Below are positions 36,488 to 47,345 of a DNA stretch of 64,000 nt, one piece after another (within the stretch, counting starts at the first letter, position 1; every line of letters begins with the position of its first letter). The notes below the pieces were generated by a model. It was given only the letters and a program-made list of their open reading frames with translations, made no database searches and was not told where the DNA came from. The position numbers and the translations under genes were made by a program. Source of the stretch: Culex pipiens pallens (Eukaryota > Arthropoda > Insecta > Diptera > Culicidae). The stretch is from assembly GCF_016801865.2 (NCBI RefSeq), contig NC_068937.1:68489930-68553929 (forward strand). The letters run 5' to 3'.

Positions 36488-39400
36488 ATTCTTAAATTCT
36501 TAAATTCTTAAATTCTTAAATTCTTAAATTCTTAAATTCTTAAATTCTTAAATTCTTAAATTCTTAAATTCTTAAATTCTTAAATTCTTAAATTCTTAAA
36601 TTCTTAAATTCTTAAATTCTTAAATTCTTAAATTCTTAAATTCTTAAATTCTTAAATTCTTAAATTCTTAAATTCTTAAATTCTTAAATTCTTAAATTCT
36701 TAAATTCTTAAATTCTTAAATTCTTAAATTCTTAAATTCTTAAATTCTTAAATTCTTAAATTCTTAAATTCTTAAATTCTTAAATTCTTAAATTCTTAAA
36801 TTCTTAAATTCTTAAATTCTTAAATTCTTAAATTCTTAAATTCTTAAATTCTTAAATTCTTAAATTCTTAAATTCTTAAATTCTTAAATTCTTAAATTCT
36901 TAAATTCTTAAATTCTTAAATTCTTAAATTCTTAAATTCTTAAATTCTTAAATTCTTAAATTCTTAAATTCTTAAATTCTTAAATTCTTAAATTCTTAAA
37001 TTCTTAAATTCTTAAATTCTTAAATTCTTAAATTCTTAAATTCTTAAATTCTTAAATTCTTAAATTCTTAAATTCTTAAATTCTTAAATTCTTAAATTCT
37101 TAAATTCTTAAATTCTTAAATTCTTAAATTCTTAAATTCTTAAATTCTTAAATTCTTAAATTCTTAAATTCTTAAATTCTTAAATTCTTAAATTCTTAAA
37201 TTCTTAAATTCTTAAATTCTTAAATTCTTAAATTCTTAAATTCTTAAATTCTTAAATTCTTAAATTCTTAAATTCTTAAATTCTTAAATTCTTAAATTCT
37301 TAAATTCTTAAATTCTTAAATTCTTAAATTCTTAAATTCTTAAATTCTTAAATTCTTAAATTCTTAAATTCTTAAATTCTTAAATTCTTAAATTCTTAAA
37401 TTCTTAAATTCTTAAATTCTTAAATTCTTAAATTCTTAAATTCTTAAATTCTTAAATTCTTAAATTCTTAAATTCTTAAATTCTTAATTCTTAAATTCTT
37501 AAATTCTTAAATTCTTAAATTCTTAAATTCTTAAATTCTTAAATTCTTAAATTCTTAAATTCTTAAATTCTTAAATTCTTAAATTCTTAAATTCTTAAAT
37601 TCTTAAATTCTTAAATTCTTAAATTCTTAAATTCTTAAATTCTTAAATTCTTAAATTCTTAAATTCTTAAATTCTTAAATTCTTAAATTCTTAAATTCTT
37701 AAATTCTTAAATTCTTAAATTCTTAAATTCTTAAATTCTTAAATTCTTAAATTCTTAAATTCTTAAATTCTTAAATTCTTAAATTCTTAAATTCTTAAAT
37801 TCTTAAATTCTTAAATTCTTAAATTCTTAAATTCTTAAATTCTTAAATTCTTAAATTCTTAAATTCTTAAATTCTTAAATTCTTAAATTCTTAAATTCTT
37901 AAATTCTTAAATTCTTAAATTCTTAAATTCTTAAATTCTTAAATTCTTAAATTCTTAAATTCTTAAATTCTTAAATTCTTAAATTCTTAAATTCTTAAAT
38001 TCTTAAATTCTTAAATTCTTAAATTCTTAAATTCTTAAATTCTTAAATTCTTAAATTCTTAAATTCTTAAATTCTTAAATTCTTAAATTCTTAAATTCTT
38101 AAATTCTTAAATTCTTAAATTCTTAAATTCTTAAATTCTTAAATTCTTAAATTCTTAAATTCTTAAATTCTTAAATTCTTAAATTCTTAAATTCTTAAAT
38201 TCTTAAATTCTTAAATTCTTAAATTCTTAAATTCTTAAATTCTTAAATTCTTAAATTCTTAAATTCTTAAATTCTTAAATTCTTAAATTCTTAAATTCTT
38301 AAATTCTTAAATTCTTAAATTCTTAAATTCTTAAATTCTTAAATTCTTAAATTCTTAAATTCTTAAATTCTTAAATTCTTAAATTCTTAAATTCTTAAAT
38401 TCTTAAATTCTTAAATTCTTAAATTCTTAAATTCTTAAATTCTTAAATTCTTAAATTCTTAAATTCTTAAATTCTTAAATTCTTAAATTCTTAAATTCTT
38501 AAATTCTTAAATTCTTAAATTCTTAAATTCTTAAATTCTTAAATTCTTAAATTCTTAAATTCTTAAATTCTTAAATTCTTAAATTCTTAAATTCTTAAAT
38601 TCTTAAATTCTTAAATTCTTAAATTCTTAAATTCTTAAATTCTTAAATTCTTAAATTCTTAAATTCTTAAATTCTTAAATTCTTAAATTCTTAAATTCTT
38701 AAATTCTTAAATTCTTAAATTCTTAAATTCTTAAATTCTTAAATTCTTAAATTCTTAAATTCTTAAATTCTTAAATTCTTAAATTCTTAAATTCTTAAAT
38801 TCTTAAATTCTTAAATTCTTAAATTCTTAAATTCTTAAATTCTTAAATTCTTAAATTCTTAAATTCTTAAATTCTTAAATTCTTAAATTCTTAAATTCTT
38901 AAATTCTTAAATTCTTAAATTCTTAAATTCTTAAATTCTTAAATTCTTAAATTCTTAAATTCTTAAATTCTTAAATTCTTAAATTCTTAAATTCTTAAAT
39001 TCTTAAATTCTTAAATTCTTAAATTCTTAAATTCTTAAATTCTTAAATTCTTAAATTCTTAAATTCTTAAATTCTTAAATTCTTAAATTCTTAAATTCTT
39101 AAATTCTTAAATTCTTAAATTCTTAAATTCTTAAATTCTTAAATTCTTAAATTCTTAAATTCTTAAATTCTTAAATTCTTAAATTCTTAAATTCTTAAAT
39201 TCTTAAATTCTTAAATTCTTAAATTCTTAAATTCTTAAATTCTTAAATTCTTAAATTCTTAAATTCTTAAATTCTTAAATTCTTAAATTCTTAAATTCTT
39301 AAATTCTTAAATTCTTAAATTCTTAAATTCTTAAATTCTTAAATTCTTAAATTCTTAAATTCTTAAATTCTTAAATTCTTAAATTCTTAAATTCTTAAAT

Positions 39401-39805
39401 TCTTAAATTCTTAAATTCTTAAATTCTTAAATTCTTAAATTCTTAAATTCTTAAATTCTTAAATTCTTAAATTCTTAAATTCTTAAATTCTTAAATTCTT
39501 AAATTCTTAAATTCTTAAATTCTTAAATTCTTAAATTCTTAAATTCTTAAATTCTTAAATTCTTAAATTCTTAAATTCTTAAATTCTTAAATTCTTAAAT
39601 TCTTAAATTCTTAAATTCTTAAATTCTTAAATTCTTAAATTCTTAAATTCTTAAATTCTTAAATTCTTAAATTCTTAAATTCTTAAATTCTTAAATTCTT
39701 AAATTCTTAAATTCTTAAATTCTTAAATTCTTAAATTCTTAAATTCTTAAATTCTTAAATTCTTAAATTCTTAAATTCTTAAATTCTTAAATTCTTAAAT
39801 TCTTA
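36488..39805 (+). repeat. AAATTCTT octamer array (~414 copies)
   Basis: A 3.3-kb homogeneous array. The only deviation I see is a one-base deletion (TTCTTAATTC) near 37486. The unit differs from TTCTAAAA by one base (TTCTTAAA). The reverse-complement unit AAGAATTT occurs at 42465-42645 and near 30220. Confidence 0.95.
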
Positions 39806-39931
39806 AATTCTAAAATTCTAAAACTTCAAAATTCTAAAATTCTTAAATTCTCAAATTCTCAAATTCTTAAATTCTAAAAGTCAGATCTTCGAAAAATTCT
39901 TAAATTCTTAAAGTCAGATCTTCGAAAAATT
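39806..39931 (+). repeat. Right border of satellite with duplicated junction
   Basis: The array decays through TTCTAAAA, CTTCAAAA and TTCTCAAA variants. The unique word GTCAGATCTTCGAAAAA occurs twice, near 39879 and 39912, 33 bp apart with octamers between. The second copy runs into unique sequence (TTGAACTTGTC). Confidence 0.85.
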
Positions 39932-40169
39932 GAACTTGTCAAACTACGCCAATCAAGTGCTGAGCTAAACTCCTAAATGAAATAACCCAATTTTTAAATA
40001 ACTATCAAACTCTCACCACTCATCTACAAAATATTGATTTTTTATTTTCAGGTAAAAGCTGTACTCATCCGTGAATCTGTCGTATTTTGAAATTACCGAA
40101 TCACCGAATAAACACATTTTTTATAAAAAAAAATTAGATAATATATAACAATATTTTATTTTCTACCGT
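39932..40169 (+). other. Unique segment with acceptor-like site and AATAAA (possible terminal exon)
   Basis: A pyrimidine-rich TTTTTTATTTTCAG ends at 40051, and AATAAA lies at 40107-40112, about 55 bp further on. If the donor at 5169/5170 is real, a transcript could end here after removing the whole satellite. No protein is evident. Confidence 0.3.
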
Positions 40170-40985
40170 TTATTCCCGCCATTTTGATCCCCTAGGCATT
40201 TCAGGCATAAAATAAGTCTTAATCAAGTTCCGCCATCTTGGATTATGTCCGCTTTGATCCCCTCCCATTTCTTGCAAAAGCCTAAAAATTAGTCTTTTAA
40301 ACCTATGAATAAGTCTTTTTAGGCCTAAAAATAAGTCTTAATCAAGTTCCGCCATCTTGGATTATGTCCACGTTGATCCCCTCCCATTTCTTGCAAAAGC
40401 CTAAAAATTAGTCTTTTAAACCTATAAATAAGTCTTAATAGGCCTAAAAATAAGTCTTAATTAAGTTCCGCCATCTTGGATTATGTCCGCTTTGATCCCT
40501 TCCCATTTCCTGCAAAAGCCTAAAAATTAGTCTTTTAAACCTTTAAATAAGTCTTTTTAGGCCTAAAAATAAGTCTTACTCAAGTTCCGCCATCTTGGAT
40601 TATGTCCGCTTTGATCCCCTCCCATTTCCTGCAAAAGCCTAAAAATTAGTCTTTTAAACCTTTAAATAAGTCTTTTTAGGCCTAAAAATAAGTCTTATTC
40701 AAGTTCCGCCATCTTGGATTATGTCCGCTTTGATCCCCTCCCATTTCTTGCAAAAGCCTAAAAATTAGTCTTTTAAACCTATGAATAAGTCTTTTTAGAC
40801 CTAAAAATAAGTCTTAATCAAGTTCCGCCATCTTGGATTATGTCCACGTTGATCCCCTCCCATTTCTTGCAAAAGCCTAAAAATTAGTCTTTTAAACCTA
40901 TAAATAAGTCTTTTTAGGCCTAAAAATAAGTCTTAATCAAGTTCCGCCATCTTGGATTATGTCCGCTCTGATCCCCTCGCATTCT
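40170..40985 (+). repeat. 119-bp tandem repeat, seven copies
   Basis: The word GTTCCGCCATCTTGG occurs at 40227, 40346, 40465, 40584, 40703, 40822 and 40941, exactly 119 bp apart each time. Each unit also carries GCCTAAAAATTAGTCTTTT and AGGCCTAAAAATAAGTCTT, the core words of the element ends at 4903-5070 and 40980-41160. Copies differ by a few bases (for example CCGCTTTGATC or CCACGTTGATC). Confidence 0.95.
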
Positions 40986-41160
40986 CGAAAAAGTCTAAAA
41001 TTTAGGCTTTTTGACGATAACATTAAGCCTAAAATTTAGCCTTTTTCGTACTAAAACGAAACTAGTCTTTTTAAGACTAACCCATCATTAGGCTTAAAAA
41101 GACTTAACACGGTTAGGTTCGATAAAGCCTAATTTTAAGTCTTAAAAGACTAATGACTTT
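40986..41160. mobile_element. Right palindrome-rich element end (TTAGTCTTT family)
   Basis: Many copies of GCCTAAAATTTAG, CTAGTCTTTTTAAGACTAA and GGCTTAAAAAGACTTAA. The outermost word TAAGTCTTAAAAGACTAATG at 41136-41155 is the inverted partner of 4918-4937. Beyond it the match fades, and no target duplication could be assigned. Confidence 0.6.
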
Positions 41161-42077
41161 TGGATAAAAAACAATCAGCCTAACCTTTTTATCGGAGTTT
41201 AAATAAATCAACATTCTTAGGGCATCTCCACCGCAGAGATCTAATTGCGTGGCAAACCTATCGATTGGATCCCCAGTTTTGGCTTTGCTCCGTAGCTAAT
41301 ACACGTTTTCGCACCGCTGGGAGCTAATTTGGCTACCGAATCAAGCCCACCGCGGGGATCTAATTTATTTATTTCCAAATTCTAGCCGTTTTGTTGATCG
41401 AAATCAATTAAACTACATTCTAGCATGATAGAACATGCTTCCAATTGCATTATATGTCCAAATTGATTGCATATATCATTAAAATATCATTTTCATAATT
41501 TTAAAAGAGTTCATCCGATTTGCTCCCGACATGTTTGCACCCCAACTTTCGCACCGCGGGTAGCAAAGCTAAAGCTAAATTAGCCTTCGAGTTCATTCAG
41601 CGAAGAAAAAGTTCATCGGGGATCCGTCGAGTAGCCAAGATAGGTGCTCGAGAAGTCCCCGAGCTGCCGGTGGCTAATTTTTTCAGCGATTTTTAGAATT
41701 ATTTGATTATCAAATTTGAATGAATATTGAAGAAATCAGTAATTTGGTTCAAAACGACTTTACTAAATTGAAAAATTGTGTTATTTATCATTATTTAGTT
41801 TTTTTTTAAATAAAAAATAATCAACCACCTACATTTGATATAAGCAAATCATCACAGAAAATTTAAACATTTTTGAATTCTGTATTAAAATTCAAATATA
41901 TATCAAGAACTTTCCTTTTTGTATGCGACTGAAACTCACAAACGTTTTAATAAAATTGTATTCGATAAAATAATATTGAAAATCCCCGCCGAATCTCATG
42001 CAGAATTTTGAAATTAAAAGGACAGATATAGTTTTTTGGTCGAAATGAGTAAAAACAGAAGTTGTCTTTATAGCTGT

Positions 42078-42152
42078 CGGCCACTATTTCTAGTACCAAC
42101 CAGCAACCTCTGGATTGTGAGTCCAGTGCGCTGTACAATTGATCCACACGGA
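42078..42152 (-). repeat. tRNA-like sequence inside Harbinger-like element (SINE or tRNA relic)
   Basis: On the minus strand GTGTGGATCAATTGTACAGC resembles a D arm, CTGGACTCACAATCCAG is a perfect 5-bp anticodon stem with loop CTCACAA (CAC), and GCTGGTTGGTACTAG is a defective T arm with a short loop. The acceptor stem is not paired. It is therefore a relic. The sequence after it on the minus strand may be the SINE body. Confidence 0.5.
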
Positions 42153-42464
42153 TCGAAATGAAGTAAACCAGAGTGAAAATAAACTTGACAGTTATCTACA
42201 AATATCTATTATCTGACTGGAAAACTCAATAGTAAAAAAATCTTAAATTTGGAAATTCTAAATAAAAAATATGCACAATTGAATAATAATTTGAATATTA
42301 AAGTATCTATTTTATTCAAAAATTACAAGTCGGAAATAACAAAAGCTTAAAAATCTGAAATTTAGAAATTCGAAAATATAAATTTAAGAAAAACACGAAA
42401 TTCTAACATTCAAAAACACTATTTTTATCAAAAATTAAATTCAAAATCAGGAATTTGAAAATTT

Positions 42465-42645
42465 AAGAATTTAAGAATTTTAGAATTTAAGAATTTAAGA
42501 ATTTAAGAATTTAAGAATTTAAGAATTTAAGAATTTAAGAATTTAAGAATTTAAGAATTTAAGAATTTAAGAATTTAAGAATTTAAGAATTTAAGAATTT
42601 AAGAATTTAAGAATTTAAGAATTTAAGAATTTAAGAATTTAAGAA
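42465..42645 (+). repeat. AAGAATTT octamer array (~22 copies)
   Basis: Reverse-complement orientation of the AAATTCTT array at 36488-39805, here inside the Harbinger-like element. Edges are degenerate (GAATTAAAGGATTGAAGG). Confidence 0.95.
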
Positions 42646-43241
42646 TTAAAGGATTGAAGGATTTAAGAATTCAAGAAATTAAGATCAGGATTGCTAGGAT
42701 TGCTTGTTTTCAAATCCGTATTGGCTTATTTAAAATGTTATGCTTGACTTTTGCTTTTTACTCAATACAAATGACTTGTCTCTTGCATGTCCGGCAGTAG
42801 ATCGACAATGCGTTGACCAAAATTAAACAAACACAGCCCCAATCTGACCTAAATAACTAAACTGCATCACCCCAGATTACCAAAAGTCATTTTTCATGCG
42901 TAAACTTGCAGCACGGGAGGGAAAATATCTCCAAACTCGAAGAGTTTAAATTGAAAAATCAATCATCACTGCTAATGTAAACATTTACTGACGTGAGCAG
43001 GATAAACTCTTTGTTTATAAACCCACATTGGCCCAATTACATTGTTTTGCTTGAAAAAACCATCCGTCAGACGATTTGCTCCCGGTAGATCCCGGAGCTA
43101 ACCTGAGTTTTGTTTAGATTCGGATGAACACGGATGAACTCGAACCTAAATTAGCTCTCGCACAAGTCCCGCGGTGGGCTTGACGCGGGTGCCAAATTAG
43201 CTTTGCAACGCAATTAGGTCCCTGCGGTGGAGATGCCCTTA

Positions 43242-43587
43242 GTGTGCTAAGATAAACGTGCTGACTCCGACACTTTTGACAACTACCGCGTTGGACCGAA
43301 CTTTGACGTTCCACACGCTTACCAGGCGGTCGCAATTTTTGAGATCAATGTCGCAAAAAGAAGTTCGCTTATGTCATCTCAATTTTGAGATCAGTTTTTT
43401 TTTGTTTACATTCGCAACTTTGAGTTGGAGAATGTGAACTCATTTTTGCGATGACACTTAGCTGTTTTTTCGATATTCTTGCGGTGTGTGGGAAAGTTTG
43501 GACTTAGCAAAAAAAATCATTTCAGTTTGACAGCTAAGTTCGAGCAAACAACAAAGTCCCCGGGGAAGATCAAATCGGAAGAAAATT
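43242..43587. other. Unique segment with GAGATCA palindrome-like words
   Basis: No gene. Words such as AATTTTTGAGATCAATG, CTCAATTTTGAGATCAG and GTCGCAAAAAG/TTTTTGCGATG recur in both orientations at 43330-43460, again in the style of a palindrome-rich element end. TTTGACAGCTAAG follows near 43525. Confidence 0.35.
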
Positions 43588-44230
43588 GTGGATTTTATGA
43601 AAAAAGTGGACCGAGTGGACAGAGAATGTAACAGGTTCTCTTTCCTACATATCCTCCTCATCCACGGTTCTCTTTGCGAAACGATCTTCTCCGGGAAAAG
43701 TAAGTGGCCAGCGGAAGTGCCTCTGTATCCGTTTTTGTTTTTTATTCGTTTCTTTCGTTTAAAAAGTCTAGTGACGGAGTGCAGCTCCTGGTACGACAGT
43801 AACGTCGATCAAACACCGATTGTCTGCTGGAGGAGAACGGTTAAGAAGCACCGCATCATGTCCACCGAACCGGCTCCCCCTACGGCGAAATCAAGACCCA
43901 GTTGTCGTCTTCACCCCGCCGAAATCTAACGAAGAGACCGATTGTTGATGCTGCAGTCGGGACGGAAGGGTGTGACGGTTTCAAGCGGCGAGTCAACCTG
44001 GCTTCGAAGTCAAGCTCATCTGGCAGCGGGACGTGTTTTTCTGAATGGAGAAGTTTGGTATCTGTAGACCAAACAGCCCGAGGTGATTCTGTGCTTCCGA
44101 CCAAATGTGGGCGGATCAAAGCTGACCGCATATCACAAGATGGACCTGGATGAGCTCCAACTGATCTAAAAGGTTGCGGCGGAATCGGTTGTACTGCGAG
44201 GGTTAGGTCCGGAAGACGCGACATCTACAG
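43588..44230 (+). pseudogene. Coding-like relic with splice signals, unknown protein
   Basis: A plus-strand stretch richer in G+C than its surroundings. A donor-like GGAAAA/GTAAGT at about 43698 and an acceptor-like pyrimidine-rich TTTCTTTCGTTTAAAAAG near 43768 would remove a 70-bp intron. ATGTCC at 43858 opens MSTEPAPPTAKSRPSC and stops after 23 codons. Beyond it, in another frame, are protein-like segments RVFLNGEVWYL and PEVILCFRPNVGGSKLTA plus YHKMDLDELQLI, broken by stops. A GTGAGT donor follows at about 44231. The alternation of open frames and stops suggests a decayed gene. I cannot name the family. Confidence 0.4.
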
Positions 44231-45624
44231 TGAGTCAAATATTTGTCCGTACCCCCCCGTACGGGAAATGTTTGTGATATAAAAGTACATAAAATTCGAC
44301 TAAAGTGCCATGTTTTATACATCAATCGACGCGGCAGAATGTCCTCTTTAAGACACTATCATTGGATTTGCAAAAAACTTTTACTTGAAAAATACAAAAA
44401 TTGTTTACTGAAAAAAAGTCAAAAAAAGAGGTCAAATAATTGTCCGTACCCCTAGTAAAAGTACAAAATCTGATCGATTTAAGTGAATTCATTTATGAAA
44501 TGTTGTTTCAGTGTCAAATACTAGTACCTTTAGCCAGTTTGTGACAACTTTGTGTAGAGTCAAGACATAACCTAACCATTATACGCCATGTTCCCCTATA
44601 TTGTCATGCTTCTGAGAGTATTTGACAGCAGGCGAGAATGAGTGCTGCATTCGCTGAGAGCGTGAGTTACCGGAGCGTAGTTTGACAAGTAGCGCTCAAG
44701 TGATGCGTGCTCAGTTCGGATTCTACAATTGGCGCAGTCGGTAGCAAAAACTTTGCTCCCGATTGTGTTGTTTTTTTTACAATAAAAAATTGAGTGAAAA
44801 GTGCAAAGAAATTTTAGGACTGGGGAAGAAAGGTGAGGTTGAGGTGAGTGAGCGGCAATTTGACAAATAAATTGGCCATCGTGAACTGTGGTGAAAGATT
44901 TTTTTGCATATTCATAGCATTTGCCAAAAACGTGGTCGCATAAAGTGGCAAATGAACTGCGGCGGCAGCGAAAGCAGGCCAAAGAGGGAGGAGAAAAGTA
45001 CCAAGAATTCGTTCCCTCTCCTTCGTGCTAGGCGACTTTTCGTTTGTTCGGGGAAAGAGAAGGAATGCACGGTGGGTGGTGTTTTTATAAAGGTCTGCAT
45101 GCGGCATGGCCTACTGCGTTAACCTAAAGCTAACATAATCTTATTTTCAAGGGCCTCACTTGGGCTTGACTTCGGAACAGTGCTGCTTTCCTTAAGCGTT
45201 TTCGTGAACCCTTTTTGTTTTAAAGATTATTAGACAGTTGTAATAGGTTGTTATGATTCCTGCAATCCTGCCTTTACATTCTTTTTCTGGCTTCTGGATA
45301 GAGAAATCCCGAAGTTTTGGGTAGAGAAAGGAATGGTCTTTGAATGCGTTTTCTTCAATATAGGAGAAAATTGTGACGTCAGAAATGAACTCAAATCACT
45401 CAAAGTTCATTTCGTGAATGACTTTAACAGTTTGTCCTAGTTTGACAGCTACATTGCCCCAGTTTTCTGTGGGAGAGAAAGGAGGCGAATACTTCATGAA
45501 AATCATATTTACCTGTCAAAAATTTGTTGCGAGTTGCTTTTCTCCTCTATCGGTTTCATTGTTCTTGTAACTGTTAAGCTACGTCATAACAGAACGTCCG
45601 CAGGTACTGCGTATGCGTACACGA
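44231..45624. other. Mixed unique sequence, no supported gene
   Basis: Two direct copies of TTGTCCGTACCCC, each preceded by GTCAAATA plus one or two bases, lie about 200 bp apart (near 44235 and 44432) and may bracket a small repeat. Short frames on both strands at 44596-45122 overlap each other and carry no domain. TTTGACAGC words occur near 45448. Confidence 0.4.
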
Positions 45625-46075
45625 ACAAAAAGGCGAGTCCGACGAAGGTCGTAGCGCTGAGAAAGAGGCGAGTCCGACGAAAGTCGCAGCGCTGAGAAAG
45701 AGGCGAGTCCGACGAAAGTCGTAGCGCTGAGATAAAAGCGAGTCCGACGAAGGTCGTAGCGCTTGAACAAAACGCGAGCCCGACGAAAGTCGTAGCGCTG
45801 AGGAAAAGGCGAGTCCGACGAAAGTCGTAGCGCTGAGAAAGAGGCGAGTCCGACGTAAGTCGTAGCGCTAAAAAAAGGCGAGTCCGACGGAAGTCGTAGC
45901 GCTGAGAAAAAGGCGAGTCCGACGAAAGTCGTAGCGCTGAGATAAGAGTGAGTCCGACGAAAGTCGTAGCGCTTGAACAAAAGGCGAGCCCGACGAAAGT
46001 CGCAGCGGTGAGTCCGACGAAAGTCGTAGCGCTGAGACGAATGAAAAGGTGGACAAATGGAAGTCGTAGCACGGA
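45625..46075. repeat. 35-bp minisatellite (~12-13 units)
   Basis: The GCGAGTCCGACG start recurs at 45633, 45668, 45703, 45738, 45774, 45809, 45844, 45878, 45913, 45948, 45984 and (short unit) 46008. Each unit contains CGAC-GAAA-GTCG, a 4-bp stem with a GAAA loop, and the palindrome AGCGCT. A pair of variant units (GATAAAAGCG then CTTGAACAAAA) repeats after 210 bp, meaning a six-unit higher-order period. Frames of 160-170 codons on the minus strand are by-products. Confidence 0.95.
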
Positions 46076-46583
46076 GCAATGAAAAGTTGAACAAATTGGG
46101 TACTAAAGCCCTATGTCAATTTTTATGTACAACGGTAAAAAACACGATTAAAACCCATTTCTAATCACTTTTTTCATTTAAACGCAAATTTTTTTTTTGA
46201 CAAGACAACATTTTTTCGATGGATTAACTATGGTCCCCTTGGAACGAGCTGTCAAGTAGGAGCTTTTCTGTCAAGAAGGACCACGAGGTTAATTTTTCAA
46301 AATTGATTTAAAAATCCATTTTAAACTCTATGTGGTCATACAAAGGGTCATTGTACTCAGAAAAATAAGCTTTATCGCTGTAAACAATAATATCAGCAAT
46401 CTAAGCTTCATTTTAGGACCCAATTGAAGGGTTGATATGAACGAGATGTTGCCGATTTTCTAGAATCACAAAAAAAAAATCAAAATCTAGAATCACAAGT
46501 ATGCTTCGAATTGAGATGAATGAAGGTTCACTATCTCAATGGAAGATAGATGGAAGATTAAGATAGGTCAGTATTTTAACACC

Positions 46584-46590
<7 letters not shown>
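46076..46590. other. Unassigned sequence
   Basis: AT-rich. It contains an imperfect GAGCTGTCAAG/CTGTCAAG word pair near 46248-46275. No gene or clear repeat. Confidence 0.4.

Positions 46591-46663
<73 letters not shown>
46591..46663 (+). repeat. (AG)n microsatellite
   Basis: About 36 uninterrupted AG dinucleotides after ACCCAAGAGAA. Confidence 0.97.
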
Positions 46664-46664
<1 letters not shown>

Positions 46665-46886
46665 CACACCGGAATCCCAGTCACAGCGTTGTAGCAGGAT
46701 TCTAATAGCTGGCTATTCTGACAACATTCTGACAGGAATAATTCACTAGCAGAATTCTGGGAACCAGCTCTGCTAAAATATCTTGTAAAAGGGATACCAC
46801 GAATCAGACGAGAATCGGAAAAGAAAGAACATGTGATTTACATTTCTCTACGATCTTTATTGAGCCTGCTATACAATCAGATCTGA

Positions 46887-47123
46887 TCAGTCTGATGGTT
46901 GAATAAATTCGGGCAGACGAAGACCGATCGGTGCGTTAAATTCCTCCTCAAGGCTCGGCAAGGAGTAGTAACGCACCAAAGTTGTGTAAAGAAGATGAAC
47001 ACGGCTCATTTCAACAATACAGAGAAATAAAATTGATATGGAGGATCGAATTAAAGTTACTAAAGTATTACTGATAGTCAGGTAATAATTGCTTGCTGCC
47101 AAAAGGGATAAAAAAGAACACAA
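46887..47123 (-). other. 78-codon ORF with a hydrophobic N-terminal half, unknown
   Basis: The first 40 residues are hydrophobic with segments such as LIRSSISILFLCIVEM, which could be a membrane helix. The rest is polar (YYSLPSLEEEFNAPIGLRL). It could be an exon of a membrane protein or chance. No splice sites were confirmed. Confidence 0.2.
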
Positions 47124-47261
47124 TCCTTGGGTGTAGTCAACTGGTTATGGGTTTGACATTTCCATTTGCATTATTTTTATGTATCGTTTAATGACTGAAA
47201 TTAATTCTACGTTAGCCTGGCCCATTGCTTTCTTCCAAAGGTACTCACAAGTAGAGGGTGA

Positions 47262-47345
47262 CGATTCTCGAGAATTTGAATTTCCCGGGAATCGAGAGTT
47301 GAATTTGGCCATTTCCCGGGAATTCTCGGGACCCGGGAGTTTTTT
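47262..47345. repeat. Cluster of CCCGGGAATT palindromic words
   Basis: ATTTCCCGGGAATCGAGAG, CATTTCCCGGGAATTCTCGG and GACCCGGGAG follow each other, together with TTCTCGAGAATTTG. All are variants of one CCCGGGAATTCTCG-type word. Function unknown; it resembles the word-repeat ends of other elements here. Confidence 0.55.

Larger units (their letters stand above)
41220..43238. mobile_element. PIF/Harbinger-like non-autonomous element, 2019 bp
   Basis: 37-bp terminal inverted repeats with three mismatches, starting GGGCATCTCCACCGCAG and continuing through CTAATTGCGT to GCAAA. They are flanked on both sides by TTA (41217-41219 and 43239-43241). A 3-bp TTA/TWA duplication is typical of PIF/Harbinger. 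Subterminal copies of AAGCCCACCGCGGG and AGCTAATTT occur on both sides. No transposase frame is present. The interior holds a tRNA-like sequence (minus strand) and an AAGAATTT octamer array. Confidence 0.88.

Noticed and set aside
5590..39805. CRISPR array or telomere
   Set aside because: No spacers of unique sequence between repeats, a unit of only 8 bp, and no TTAGG-type telomere unit.
42078..42152. Functional tRNA-Val gene
   Set aside because: The anticodon stem pairs, but the T loop is too short and the acceptor stem does not pair.
44596..45122. Four overlapping frames of 62-128 codons on both strands
   Set aside because: They are mutually overlapping with no domain, no consistent splice signals and no codon pattern favouring one.
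45579..46094. Two minus-strand frames of 162-171 codons
   Set aside because: Translation of the 35-bp minisatellite. The period of 35 bases keeps frames open by composition.
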